A program made the translations under genes and the position numbers. Below are positions 51,772 through 60,703 of a stretch of 64,000 bases of DNA, piece by piece. The notes beneath the pieces were generated by a model, which worked only from the letters and a program-made list of their open reading frames with translations, ran no database searches and was not told the DNA's origin. The stretch comes from Paenibacillus piscarius (GTDB taxonomy: Bacteria > Bacillota > Bacilli > Paenibacillales > Paenibacillaceae), in contig NZ_JAIEUI010000031.1 of the NCBI RefSeq assembly GCF_022234545.1, forward strand, positions 1 through 64,000, written 5' to 3'. Within the stretch, counting starts at the first letter, position 1; each line of letters begins with the position of its first letter.

Positions 51772-52746
51772 ATGACTGTAACGATCAAAGATGTCGCTGA
51801 GAGAGCGGGCGTGTCCGTCACTACCGTCTCCCGTGTGCTGAATAACCGGGGGTACCTGAGTGAACAACTGAAGCACAAGGTAAACAGCGCCATGGAGGAG
51901 CTGAATTACCATCCGAGTGAGGTAGCCCGCTCCCTGCTGCGCAAGAAATCTAATATTATTGGACTGATTCTGCCCGACATCTCCCATCCATTCTTCGGAG
52001 AGGTCACGAAGCATATTGAGGCTTACGCCTACGAGCAGGGCTATAAGCTCATGCTGTGCAATTCCCTGCACCATAAGAAAAAAGAGAAGGAATACATCGA
52101 TCTGCTCCGGGCCAGCCGGGTCGACGGCATCATTATGGGCAGCCATACGATGAGCGTGAGCGATTATAAGTCGATCAACCTGCCGCTGGTGTCACTGGAC
52201 CGGCAGATCTCGAAGACAATCCCGTTCATTGCCTCCGATAACTATCAGGGCGGCGTATTGGCTACCCGATTACTGCTGCGCAAAAAATGTAAGAGCATCG
52301 CCTACCTCAGCGGGAATCTGCGCCTGAATCTGCTGGCCAAGCAAAGGCATGATGCCTTCCTGGAGCAGGTCAGCGGACAAGAGGTTGAATATACCGTGCG
52401 GCAGACCGATCTGAACGGCTTCAAATATAAGGATTATGAGAAAATGGTCAGCAGCCTGTTTCAGGAGCGTCCTGAGCTTGACGGGGTATTCGCGAGCAGC
52501 GATATGCTGGCGATGCAGGTGCTTAAGCAATGCAGGCGGCTGGGCAGAGCAGTGCCGGATCAGGTCAAGGTTGTAGGCTACGACGGCATTGCCGCCTTAG
52601 AGGCCGAGGATCTGACAACCATCGTACAGCCGATCAAGCAGATGGGCGAGCTGGCCGTGCAATATCTGCTTCAGCAGATTGCCGGAGAGCCGGTTCCGCT
52701 GGAGACGATTCTCCCTGTCCGGTTATCCGAGAAGGGAACTACATGA
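51772..52746 (+). CDS. LacI-family transcriptional regulator 2 (module D)
   Basis: A 324-residue LacI/GalR repressor. The HTH is TIKDVAERAGVSVTTVSRVLNN, the hinge SEVARSLLRKKSNIIGLILPDISHPFF, and the effector domain ends VVGYDGIAALEAEDLTTIVQP. ATG 51772 with CTGGAGG upstream is preferred to an open frame from 51733. The operator-like palindrome ahead of it matches one overlapping the module D promoter, so it is the best candidate repressor of that transporter. It is followed after 53 bases by an esterase gene. Confidence 0.93.
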   Translation: MTVTIKDVAERAGVSVTTVSRVLNNRGYLSEQLKHKVNSAMEELNYHPSEVARSLLRKKSNIIGLILPDISHPFFGEVTKHIEAYAYEQGYKLMLCNSLHHKKKEKEYIDLLRASRVDGIIMGSHTMSVSDYKSINLPLVSLDRQISKTIPFIASDNYQGGVLATRLLLRKKCKSIAYLSGNLRLNLLAKQRHDAFLEQVSGQEVEYTVRQTDLNGFKYKDYEKMVSSLFQERPELDGVFASSDMLAMQVLKQCRRLGRAVPDQVKVVGYDGIAALEAEDLTTIVQPIKQMGELAVQYLLQQIAGEPVPLETILPVRLSEKGTT

Positions 52747-52799
52747 ACAGGTTGTACACAGTGCATCATTCACACACGAACGATATGGAGGAACCATAA

Positions 52800-53735
52800 A
52801 TGGATTTCATTCACCGCATCGCCCCTGAATTACAGGAGGGCTTCGCCGGCTTGCCGCCGCTGCAATTGCCGGAAGGTCTGGCCGCAGCCAGAAGCAGTGT
52901 TCCTATGCCAGCCGAATCACTGGAGGGCGTCTGCATTACAGAGCAAGTATTGTCCGTGCCCGGCGCTCATCCTGTACCGGTCAGAATCTATGAACCGGCT
53001 AACAGAAATGAACATGCGCTGCCTGCCCTGCTCTGGACCCATGGCGGCGGTTATATTCTGGGGAATCCCGGCGGCGACGATGCGTTATGCGGCCGCTTCG
53101 TTCAGGCAGCCAATTGTGTCATTGTGTCGCCCGACTACCGGCTGGCCCCGGAGCATCCGTTTCCGGCAGCCATCGAAGACAGCTACGCAGCTCTGGTATG
53201 GCTGGCCGAAGCCGGGAACGGGCTCAATATTGACCGCTCGCGGATTGCTGTCGGAGGCGCAAGCGCAGGCGGGGGGCTGGCGGCTGCCCTGGCGCTGATG
53301 GCCCGGGATAAGGGCGGTCCGGCCCTCTGCTTCCAGCTTCCGCTGTACCCGATGCTGGACGACCGCAATCTGACGCCCTCCAGCCATGAGATTACCCATC
53401 CTGCGCTGTGGAACCGGGCGAACAATCTGACCGCCTGGGAGATGGTTCTGGGCGGACCGGCCGGAGACGCGGAGGTTTCCCCTTATGCGGCTCCGGCCCG
53501 GGCCGAGGATCTGACGGGCCTGCCGCCCGCTTATATCTGTATCGGGCAGCTCGATCTGTTCCGCGATGAGACGCTGGACTATGTAACCCGGCTGGCGCAG
53601 GCTGGTGTCGATGTGGAATTCCACCTGTATCCCGGCGGATATCATGGCTTCGAGCATGTTGTTCCCGCAGCCGCAATCAGCAACCGGGCGATGCAGGAGT
53701 ATATCCATGCCCTGGCGAAGGCCCTGAATTCCTGA
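52800..53735 (+). CDS. Alpha/beta hydrolase, hormone-sensitive-lipase family esterase
   Basis: A 311-residue cytoplasmic esterase of the HSL (bacterial family IV) type. The oxyanion motif HGGGY starts at His81, the nucleophile is in GGASAGG (Ser155), the acid is probably the Asp of GQLDLFRDE, and His282 is in GGYHGFEH. GGAGGAACC precedes the start. It hydrolyses short-chain acyl or acetyl esters. Its position between a sugar-responsive LacI gene and a sugar kinase-phosphorylase operon suggests acylated sugars or acetylated oligosaccharides as substrates. This is inference. Confidence 0.9.
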   Translation: MDFIHRIAPELQEGFAGLPPLQLPEGLAAARSSVPMPAESLEGVCITEQVLSVPGAHPVPVRIYEPANRNEHALPALLWTHGGGYILGNPGGDDALCGRFVQAANCVIVSPDYRLAPEHPFPAAIEDSYAALVWLAEAGNGLNIDRSRIAVGGASAGGGLAAALALMARDKGGPALCFQLPLYPMLDDRNLTPSSHEITHPALWNRANNLTAWEMVLGGPAGDAEVSPYAAPARAEDLTGLPPAYICIGQLDLFRDETLDYVTRLAQAGVDVEFHLYPGGYHGFEHVVPAAAISNRAMQEYIHALAKALNS

Positions 53736-53783
53736 ATCCTGCTGGTCCCCCGGGAAAGTACCCTTTGAATTGTAAAAAGTGTA

Positions 53784-53823
53784 CGGTTTTTTGAAAGTAA
53801 CGCCTGTCCGGAAACCATAGAAT
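53784..53823 (+). promoter_or_regulatory. Activator-type promoter of the kinase-phosphorylase operon
   Basis: ACGGTTTTTTGAAAGTAACG (from 53784) is followed by TAGAAT (53818-53823), 20 bases after GAAAG. The same box, TTTTTGAAAG, lies upstream of the module E binding-protein gene with TACAAT 21 bases away. Neither has a good -35, as expected for promoters activated by an AraC-type regulator. The YesN-type regulator at 59108 is the likely activator. Confidence 0.5.
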
Positions 53824-53864
53824 AAAGTTGATCACAGGATAATGGAGTGTTAGGGGGAGTACGG

Positions 53865-54821
53865 GTGTTTAAACTTGATGAGGCCATACCGCTTGAAGAT
53901 AAGAAAAATGATGTGCTGACAGTGGGCGAGCTGCTCGTGGATATGATCTCCAATGAATACGGGGATGCTTCGGAATGTAACGGATATACCCGGTATTTCG
54001 GCGGGTCGCCGTCCAATATTGCCATCAATGTGCGAAAGCTGGGCATCCGCTCGCAGGTCGCTTCTGCGGTGGGGCGGGATAGCCTGGGCAGCTTCCTGAT
54101 CCGCAGGCTGCAGAGCGCCGGGATGGATACCGGCGGAATCCAGCAGGTGGAGGAGTCGACCAGCATGGTGGTGATTACGAAGAGCCAGGCGACACCGGTT
54201 CCCATCTTCTACCGCGCGGCAGATTGCCGGCTGGAGTATACGGAGGCGCTGGAGCAAGCGCTGATTCAATCCCGGATTGTCCACTTCTCCTGCTGGCCGG
54301 TCTCCAGACAGCCTTCGCGGGCTGCCATTGAACGGGTGATTGAGGTGGCCAGGAAGCATAAGCTGCTGATTGGCTTCGACCCTAATTATCATCCGGCGAT
54401 ATGGCAGCCGGGAGAGGACGGGGTGGCCTATGTCAAAGCGATGATCCCGCAGGTGGATATTATCAAGCCGTCGGAGGATGATGCCGCGCGCCTGTTCGGC
54501 CCCGGAACCCCGGAGGAGCAGCTGGCCAGATTCCTGGCGCTGGGCGCGAAGCTGGTCATTCTGACGCTGGGCAAGGATGGCGCATTGGTCTCCAATGGAC
54601 AAGAGACGCTGGCTCTCTCTACCAAGGCTGACGTTGTAGAAGATACGACGGGCGCGGGAGATGCCTTCTGGTCGGGATTCTATACCGCTATCGTCAAAGG
54701 CAATACGCTTAGAGAGGCGCTGGAGTCAGGGCTTGCCGTCAGCGCCTATAAATTGAAATATACAGGTGCGGTAGTAGAGCTGCCTGCGCTGGAAGCGATC
54801 CAAGAAGAATACAACCTGTAG
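53865..54821 (+). CDS. PfkB-family sugar kinase (fructokinase-like)
   Basis: A 318-residue ribokinase-fold kinase. The N-terminal segment VLTVGELLVDM, the substrate region YFGGSPSNIAINVRKLG (PfkB signature 1) and signature 2 DTTGAGDAFWSGF (catalytic Asp266) are all present. It starts with GTG 53865, five bases after TAGGGGGAG. It is followed after 13 bases by the sucrose (6'-phosphate) phosphorylase gene. It could phosphorylate released fructose. Because the phosphorylase looks specific for sucrose 6'-phosphate, it might instead phosphorylate sucrose itself (see findings). The closest described relatives include fructokinases and 5-dehydro-2-deoxygluconokinases (IolC). Confidence 0.88.
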   Translation: MFKLDEAIPLEDKKNDVLTVGELLVDMISNEYGDASECNGYTRYFGGSPSNIAINVRKLGIRSQVASAVGRDSLGSFLIRRLQSAGMDTGGIQQVEESTSMVVITKSQATPVPIFYRAADCRLEYTEALEQALIQSRIVHFSCWPVSRQPSRAAIERVIEVARKHKLLIGFDPNYHPAIWQPGEDGVAYVKAMIPQVDIIKPSEDDAARLFGPGTPEEQLARFLALGAKLVILTLGKDGALVSNGQETLALSTKADVVEDTTGAGDAFWSGFYTAIVKGNTLREALESGLAVSAYKLKYTGAVVELPALEAIQEEYNL

Positions 54822-54834
54822 GAGGCTCTGAGAG

Positions 54835-56301
54835 ATGACACTAAAGAATCAAGTACAGCTGATTACCTATCCCGATTCGCTGGGCGGCGGCCTGAAGCAG
54901 CTTCATCAGGTGCTGCATGGACCCTTGGACGGGCTGTTCGCCGGGGGGATTCATATTCTTCCACCGTTTCCGTCCTCGGGGGACCGCGGCTTCGCTCCTC
55001 TGACGTATCTGGAGATTGAGCCTGCGTTCGGCACCTGGGAGGATATGCGCCGCATCGGCGCTGAATTCGACGTGCTGGTGGATCTGATGGTCAATCATAT
55101 CTCCAGGCAATCGCCGTACTTCCAGGACTTCCTCGCGAAGGGCCGGGCCTCTGAATACGCCGATCTGTTCCTTACACTGGATAAAATATGGGCGGACGGA
55201 GTTCCTGCACAGGCCGACATTGATAAAATGTTCCTGCGGCGCCCCTTGCCATATTCCTCCTACACCCTCGGCAGCGGGGAGGAAGAGAAGGTCTGGACGA
55301 CCTTCGGCAAGACCGATCCTTCCGAGCAGATTGATCTTGACGTTCATTCTCCGCTGACCCGGGAGCTGCTGCGGCAGTTCTTCCTGAATTTCAAGCAGCA
55401 GAATGTGCGGATTGTCAGGCTGGATGCGGTCGGGTATGTGATTAAGAAGCTGGGCACTAGCTGTTTTTATGTGGAGCCGGAGATCTATGAATTCCTGGGT
55501 TGGATCAAAGAGATGGCCGACTCGCTGGAGATTGAGCTGCTGCCCGAAGTGCATTCCCACCACAGCATTCAAGAGAAGCTGTCCGAATACGGATGCTGGA
55601 TCTATGATTTCATCCTGCCTTACCGGGTGCTTGAAGCCCTGACCGGCAGAACCAATACAGCGCTGTATGATTATCTGCGGACCCGCCCGCATAAGCAGTT
55701 CACCATGCTGGATTGCCATGACGGCATTCCGGTGAAGCCGGATCTGGATGATCTGATCGATACGAAGGAAGCCCGGGAGCTGGTGGACCTCTGCGTAGAG
55801 CGGGGAGCGAACCTGAGCCTGATTCTGTCGGAGGAGCATAAAGCCCCGGATGGCTTCGATGTGCATCAGATCCGCTGCACGTATTACAGTGCGCTGAATG
55901 AGGATGACGATGCGTATCTGGCGGCAAGGGCGATCCAGTTCTTCGCGCCGGGGATTCCGCAGGTCTATTATGTGGGCCTGCTGGCTGGCCGCAACGATCT
56001 GGAGCAGGTGGCTCTGACAGGCGAAGGGCGGGAGATCAACCGCCATAACTATACGCTGGAGGAGATTGAAGCCGAATCGCAGCGCGAGGTTGTACAGCGG
56101 CTGATGAAGCTGATCCGCTTCCGCAACGAATACGGTGCCTTCGGAGGAACCTTCCGGGTGCTGGAGGCAGCCAATGATGAGATCCGGCTGATGTGGGAGA
56201 AGGGTACAGAATATTGCAAGCTGCATATCAACCTGCAAAGTTATCAGACTGTTATCGAATATATAGATGAGCAGGGACAGGAAGCGGTATACTGGGTCTG
56301 A
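54835..56301 (+). CDS. GH13_18 phosphorylase, probably sucrose 6'-phosphate phosphorylase
   Basis: A 488-residue retaining glucoside phosphorylase. KNQVQLITYPDSLGGGLKQL is the sucrose-phosphorylase-type start. Catalytic residues are the nucleophile D197 (RLDAVGYV), acid/base E238 (LPEVHSH) and transition-state Asp296 (LDCHDGI). At the acceptor site it has R135 in FLRRPLPY (Bifidobacterium sucrose phosphorylase has Pro) and H344 in FDVHQI (Tyr there). As I recall, these two residues mark the sucrose 6'-phosphate phosphorylase of Thermoanaerobacterium thermosaccharolyticum. The product would be glucose-1-phosphate plus fructose-6-phosphate. There is no signal peptide. Confidence 0.88.
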   Translation: MTLKNQVQLITYPDSLGGGLKQLHQVLHGPLDGLFAGGIHILPPFPSSGDRGFAPLTYLEIEPAFGTWEDMRRIGAEFDVLVDLMVNHISRQSPYFQDFLAKGRASEYADLFLTLDKIWADGVPAQADIDKMFLRRPLPYSSYTLGSGEEEKVWTTFGKTDPSEQIDLDVHSPLTRELLRQFFLNFKQQNVRIVRLDAVGYVIKKLGTSCFYVEPEIYEFLGWIKEMADSLEIELLPEVHSHHSIQEKLSEYGCWIYDFILPYRVLEALTGRTNTALYDYLRTRPHKQFTMLDCHDGIPVKPDLDDLIDTKEARELVDLCVERGANLSLILSEEHKAPDGFDVHQIRCTYYSALNEDDDAYLAARAIQFFAPGIPQVYYVGLLAGRNDLEQVALTGEGREINRHNYTLEEIEAESQREVVQRLMKLIRFRNEYGAFGGTFRVLEAANDEIRLMWEKGTEYCKLHINLQSYQTVIEYIDEQGQEAVYWV

Positions 56302-56324
56302 TTCTAATTCGATAAGGGGGAAAT

Positions 56325-57131
56325 ATGATGGCTACAATGCAAATCAGCCTGTTCTCGGCAAGTCTGAAACGGGAGGTCTCGATTCAGGCAATATTGCCGG
56401 TGGATCTGCCGGAGGGCTGGGGATTGCCGGCCTGGTCGGGCCAGCCCTTGAAGTCGCTCTATCTGCTGCACGGCTTCTCCGGCAGCCAGAACGACTGGCT
56501 GAACTTCTCCAGGATCAGAGAGCTGGCAGACAGGCATCAGGTGGCGGTCTTCATGCCGGCCGGAGAGAACCGCTTCTATGTAAACGATGAACTGCGTGAA
56601 GAATACTATGGGGAATATATCGGCAGGGAGCTGGTAGACTTCACCCGCAAGCTGTTCCCACTGTCGGCGGCCCGCGAGGATACCTGGATCGGCGGCTTAT
56701 CGATGGGCGGCTACGGTGCCATCCGCAACGGACTGAAGTATGCGGAGCGCTTCGGCCGCATCATCGCCTTGTCCTCGGCATTAATTCCGTATAGAGTGGC
56801 CAATATTGCCCCAGACTATAAAGACGGAATTGCCAGTTATTCCTACTATGCCAGCGTGTTCGGCGATCTGAGCCAATTGCTTGGCAGCGACAAGGACCCC
56901 GAGCAGCTGGTGCGTGACGTGAAGGCGCAGGGCCTTGCCCTGCCGGAGCTGTACATGGCGTGCGGCACCGAGGATATGCTGCTCGATGTGAACCGCCGGT
57001 TCCATCAATTCCTGGAAGGCGAGCAGGCCGCCCATTACTATGAAGAAGGCCCCGGCGACCATAACTGGGTGTACTGGGATAAGCATATCGAAGCTGCTTT
57101 GAGCTGGGCGACTAGTCCTGTAGTTAAATAA
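56325..57131 (+). CDS. Alpha/beta hydrolase, EstA/esterase D-like
   Basis: A 268-residue cytoplasmic esterase of the tributyrin-esterase / esterase D (S-formylglutathione hydrolase-like) family. SLYLLHGFSGSQNDWL holds the oxyanion region, GLSMGGYGA the nucleophile Ser126, and GDHNWVYWDKHI the catalytic His. AAGGGGGAAAT lies just before the ATG pair at 56325 and 56328. It is the third gene of the kinase-phosphorylase operon (24 bases after the phosphorylase). The presence of a sugar-linked esterase here, as well as the HSL-type one at 52800, fits deacylation of an esterified sugar. Confidence 0.88.
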   Translation: MMATMQISLFSASLKREVSIQAILPVDLPEGWGLPAWSGQPLKSLYLLHGFSGSQNDWLNFSRIRELADRHQVAVFMPAGENRFYVNDELREEYYGEYIGRELVDFTRKLFPLSAAREDTWIGGLSMGGYGAIRNGLKYAERFGRIIALSSALIPYRVANIAPDYKDGIASYSYYASVFGDLSQLLGSDKDPEQLVRDVKAQGLALPELYMACGTEDMLLDVNRRFHQFLEGEQAAHYYEEGPGDHNWVYWDKHIEAALSWATSPVVK

Positions 57132-57146
57132 TAATTGGGAAAAGTG

Positions 57147-57280
57147 GCGGAGGGGAATTTTGGAACTGTAGGAGCGGTAGCGTCCGCCTTTGTGTTTGAA
57201 TTTCTACCGCGTAATGCGGTTAATTCAGGAAATTCGAACACAACAGCGGCCGAAAGTCCAAAACTTCTCCGGAGTCACGG
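57147..57280. repeat. ~130-bp hairpin element, copy 2
   Basis: Nearly identical to the 49974 copy over GGAACTGTAGGAGCGGTAGC, GTCCGCCTTTGT and CAACAGCGGCCG. The hairpin arms are 57192-57204 (GTGTTTGAATTTC) and 57229-57241 (GAAATTCGAACAC), all 13 positions paired with one G-U pair. Compared with copy 1, the bases GTC/GAC became GTG/CAC, a compensating change. The inner stem is ACCGC/GCGGT. It lies between the esterase gene and the module E kinase gene. Confidence 0.78.
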
Positions 57281-57334
57281 CTATCCCAATACGGGTAACT
57301 TCGGCGTAACTAACTGCAAATAACATTATCGTAC

Positions 57335-57361
57335 GCCCCTGAGTCTGGCTGGCTCAGGGGC
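57335..57361 (+). terminator. Hairpin upstream of the module E kinase
   Basis: GCCCCTGAG pairs perfectly with CTCAGGGGC. The tail (GGCTTAAATT) has no T run, so it may be a weak terminator or an mRNA end. Confidence 0.4.
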
Positions 57362-57393
57362 GGCTTAAATTCCAGGGAGGAAGAGGCAGGCCT

Positions 57394-59127
57394 ATGATCC
57401 GAACGAACAGCATCGTATTCAAATTCACCTTACAGATGGCCGTGATCCTGGCGATCCTGCTGTCTGTCCTAGTGCTGAGCAATATCTACTCCCTGGAAGT
57501 CTTGCGCAGCAATGCCATAACAAGCTCGCGCAATACGCTTGCCCTCTATCAGGCGAACATCCACAACAACTTCAATAACTTCTCTAAGGATCTGATTGAG
57601 GTGTTCGACCGCAACATCGACGCCGCAGTGAATACAGCGGGATTGGACGAGAGCAGTAAGTACTTCAAGGTCCAGCAGCTCAAAAACAATCTGCAGGCCA
57701 AAATGACCGGCAGCTATTCCAGCGACGGCATGTTCATCCGGCTGCCCGGAGGGCTGGTCCTGGAGCAATTCAATGCCCGGATCGAATCGGAGGACAAGCT
57801 GGCGCTGGTCGATTATCTGAACACGCAGGAATTCAGTGCTTCTGCACCCAGGCAGAACGGGGAATGGCAGGTGTTCCGGCTGCGCGGCCAATATTATCTC
57901 TACAAATATATTACCTATTCCGGGGTCAGCTTCGGCACCTTCGTCCAGGCCGGGAATCTGTTAGCCATGGTAGACCGAGGGGCGGGCGACCAGAACCGGT
58001 ATGTGCTGAGCACAACGGAGGGGAGGGTGCTGGCTGCCAGTCATATCGGCCTGCCACAGGCGGAGACCACACTGGAGAGCCTGACCCGGACGAACCAGCG
58101 CAGCTACCTGATTGTGTCCGAGCCGATCGGCGAATTCGGCCAGATCACCAACATGGTCGCCAAGGGCAGCCTGTTCTCGGGACTGAAGCTGATTCAGTGG
58201 GGGATTGCGCTGCTTGCCGTGCTCTCCGTCATCGTGGTGCCGCTTGTACTCAGGTTCCTGGCCAGGGATGTTCTGAGGCCGATTCTGGAGCTGGTCAAGG
58301 CCGCGAAGGCAGTTGAGCAGGGGCAGACCGAATATCAGATTCCTAGGGGAGCCCCGTATTCGCTGGAGTTCAAGAAGCTGTTCCATGCGCTGGAATCCAT
58401 GGTCAGCGAGATCAAGGCGCTGAAGATCCAGTCGTATGAGGAGCAGATCGAGACCAGCCGCGCCGAGATTAAGTATCTGCAGATGCAGATCCGGCCGCAT
58501 TTTTTCCTGAATGCCATCTCAACCATAACCAGCTTAACCTATCAGAATAAAAATGAAGAAATCCGCAGCCTGATCCACTCCCTGTCGGAGCATCTCCGGT
58601 ATATGTTCAGGGGCGGGCTGACGGAAGTGACGCTGGAGGAAGAGATCCGGCACACCGAGAATTATATCCGGATGCAGGAGATCCGTTATCCTGAACAAAT
58701 CTTCTATATGACCGAGATGAGTGACGAGGTACGGCATGTACCGGTTCCGCAGTTCATCATCCAGACCTTCACGGAGAATATCTTCAAGCACGCCATGTTC
58801 GTACAGGAGATGCTGTCGGTCTTCATCCGGGCGCGAATGACCCTGCGGGACGGCCTCCCGATGGCCTGGATTGTGATTGAGGATAACGGTGCGGGCTTCA
58901 GCCAGGAGTGGCTGGACGCGCAGGAGCAGGCGGAGACAGCGGAGGATGGGGCCAGAGTCGGCATTGCCAATATCCGCCGGACACTGCAGCTCCTCTACAA
59001 ACGGAATGATCTGCTTAAGCTGTCCAATACCGAATCTACAGGGGCAAGAGTGGAGCTATGGATTCCGGTGAGACCGGCGGACCATCCCATGCTGAAGGAG
59101 GATGAACATGCGTTGTATGCTGATTGA
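57394..59127 (+). CDS. YesM-type sensor histidine kinase (module E)
   Basis: A 577-residue membrane kinase with TM1 at about 9-31, an extracellular sensor of about 235 residues, TM2 at about 268-290 and HAMP (about 290-345). The His_kinase domain contains QIRPHFFLNAISTITSL (phospho-acceptor H369), and HATPase_c contains QTFTENIFKHAM, VIEDNGAGF and RVGIANIRRTL. GGGAGGAAG precedes the ATG. Its 3' end overlaps the regulator gene by 20 bases. It probably senses the module E sugar outside the cell. Confidence 0.93.
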   Translation: MIRTNSIVFKFTLQMAVILAILLSVLVLSNIYSLEVLRSNAITSSRNTLALYQANIHNNFNNFSKDLIEVFDRNIDAAVNTAGLDESSKYFKVQQLKNNLQAKMTGSYSSDGMFIRLPGGLVLEQFNARIESEDKLALVDYLNTQEFSASAPRQNGEWQVFRLRGQYYLYKYITYSGVSFGTFVQAGNLLAMVDRGAGDQNRYVLSTTEGRVLAASHIGLPQAETTLESLTRTNQRSYLIVSEPIGEFGQITNMVAKGSLFSGLKLIQWGIALLAVLSVIVVPLVLRFLARDVLRPILELVKAAKAVEQGQTEYQIPRGAPYSLEFKKLFHALESMVSEIKALKIQSYEEQIETSRAEIKYLQMQIRPHFFLNAISTITSLTYQNKNEEIRSLIHSLSEHLRYMFRGGLTEVTLEEEIRHTENYIRMQEIRYPEQIFYMTEMSDEVRHVPVPQFIIQTFTENIFKHAMFVQEMLSVFIRARMTLRDGLPMAWIVIEDNGAGFSQEWLDAQEQAETAEDGARVGIANIRRTLQLLYKRNDLLKLSNTESTGARVELWIPVRPADHPMLKEDEHALYAD

Positions 59128-60703
59128 TGATGATATCCCTACCGTTGAAGCCCTGCGCGGCATTGTGAACTGGGAGGAATTCGGAATTACCGAGGTGGTG
59201 TCCGCCCATAATATCCAGGATGCGAAGCAATTATTTGCAGGCGGCGAGCCGGATCTGATCATTTGCGACATTGAGATGCCCAGAGGCTCAGGAATTGATA
59301 TGATCCAGTGGGCCAGAGAGCAGCAGTATGAGGGCGGCTTCATCTTCCTTACCTGCCATGAGAGCTTCAGCTTCGCCTCCAAGGCGATTGCCTATGATGC
59401 GGATTCCTATCTGGTCAAGCCGCTGGACAAGCAGGAGCTGGAGGCGGCGCTGCGCAAGGCCATGGACACTCTGAAGCAGAAGATCATGCTGGGCGAATAC
59501 CGCAAGCTGGGCCAGGCCTGGCTGAAGAACCAGGACTTGCTGGAGCGTACCTTCTGGAGCGATGTGCTGACGGCGGCAATATCGCCGCGGCTTCAGCTGA
59601 TCCAGAGTGAGGTACAGAAGCGGGAGCTGTCCGTGTCCACCCACCCGGATTATCTTCTGCTGCTCGTCAGTGTGCCCCGCTCGGGGATCGAGCGGGAATG
59701 GGACGAGAGTATTTTCAGCTATGCGCTCTCGAATCTGGTCACGGAAATCCTCAGCAGCCGGGTGAACGGTGGCCGGATCATTCCTTATCAGGCGGACAAA
59801 ATATTCTATATTTCCGTAGTCGCTGAGAGTCAGGTAGATATGGGCTGGCTGCAGGAGCGGGCAGAGGAGATCATTCAACTGTGCAGAGACTATCTGAAGT
59901 GTGCAGCAACCTGTTATTTCAGTGAGCCCGCCGGGATTACCGGCCTTTCGCAGCTTAAGACGGAGCTGGAGCAGGCGGATGAGTCCAATCTTATTTTCCG
60001 GGGGAGGGTGCATGTGCCGGGCCAGCCCTTCCATTATGATCTTACCGAGCGCTTCACCCTGGATACCGAGCTGTTCACCCTGCTGTTCGTCCAGAAGGAG
60101 AAGGCGCAGATTGTGAACCGGCTGAAGAAGGAGCTGGAGCGGCTGGCCAGCCTGAGCAAGCTGGACGCGGCCACCCTCCATTCCATCCGGGAGGACCTGG
60201 TACAGGTGGTCTATTCGCTGCTCGCACGCCACCATATCCAGGCGCACCGGCTCTTCGCTGACGCACACAGCCAGCGGCTGGCCCAGGCCGCCGAGAGCAG
60301 TGTGTTCGACTTCATGAAGTGGGCGCAGGCGCTGACAGATAAGACGGTGGATTCCATCAAGGAGGTGCTGGAGTCCGAAGGAGTCGTCGAGCGGGCGAAG
60401 CGGTTCATCCAGGAGAACTATACCCGTGAGCTCAGCCGGGAGGATGTAGCCGCCAGCGTCTATCTGACCGCAGATTACCTGGCGAAGGTGTTCAAGAACG
60501 GGACCGGGCAGAGCATCAACGAGTACCTGAACGGGTGCCGCATCCGGGCAGCGCAGCAGCTGCTAATCGAGAGCACGGCCAGCATCGGCGAGATTGCAAT
60601 GGATACCGGCTTCGATACGATCTCATACTTCTCCACGGTGTTCAAGAAGCTGACGGGCGAGACACCGGCCGCTTACCGCCTGAGGCACAAAGCCGTGTTA
60701 TAG
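59108..60703 (+). CDS. YesN-type response regulator, AraC output (module E)
   Basis: A 531-residue regulator. The receiver has D7-D9, phospho-acceptor D54 (LIICDIEMPRG) and Lys in SYLVKPLD. A middle region of about 280 residues follows. The AraC HTH (about 430-531) contains SREDVAASVYLTADYLAKVFKNGTGQS and IGEIAMDTGFDTISYFSTVFKKLTGETPAAYR. ATG 59108 is six bases after AAGGAGG. ATG 59102 would abut it. A box shared by 53784 and 60774 suggests that it activates both the kinase-phosphorylase operon and the module E transporter. Confidence 0.93.
   Translation: MRCMLIDDDIPTVEALRGIVNWEEFGITEVVSAHNIQDAKQLFAGGEPDLIICDIEMPRGSGIDMIQWAREQQYEGGFIFLTCHESFSFASKAIAYDADSYLVKPLDKQELEAALRKAMDTLKQKIMLGEYRKLGQAWLKNQDLLERTFWSDVLTAAISPRLQLIQSEVQKRELSVSTHPDYLLLLVSVPRSGIEREWDESIFSYALSNLVTEILSSRVNGGRIIPYQADKIFYISVVAESQVDMGWLQERAEEIIQLCRDYLKCAATCYFSEPAGITGLSQLKTELEQADESNLIFRGRVHVPGQPFHYDLTERFTLDTELFTLLFVQKEKAQIVNRLKKELERLASLSKLDAATLHSIREDLVQVVYSLLARHHIQAHRLFADAHSQRLAQAAESSVFDFMKWAQALTDKTVDSIKEVLESEGVVERAKRFIQENYTRELSREDVAASVYLTADYLAKVFKNGTGQSINEYLNGCRIRAAQQLLIESTASIGEIAMDTGFDTISYFSTVFKKLTGETPAAYRLRHKAVL

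Noticed and set aside
54841..56238. 465-codon minus-strand open frame antisense to the phosphorylase
   Set aside because: The plus-strand product is a well-conserved GH13_18 enzyme. The antisense product matches nothing and lacks a ribosome-binding site.
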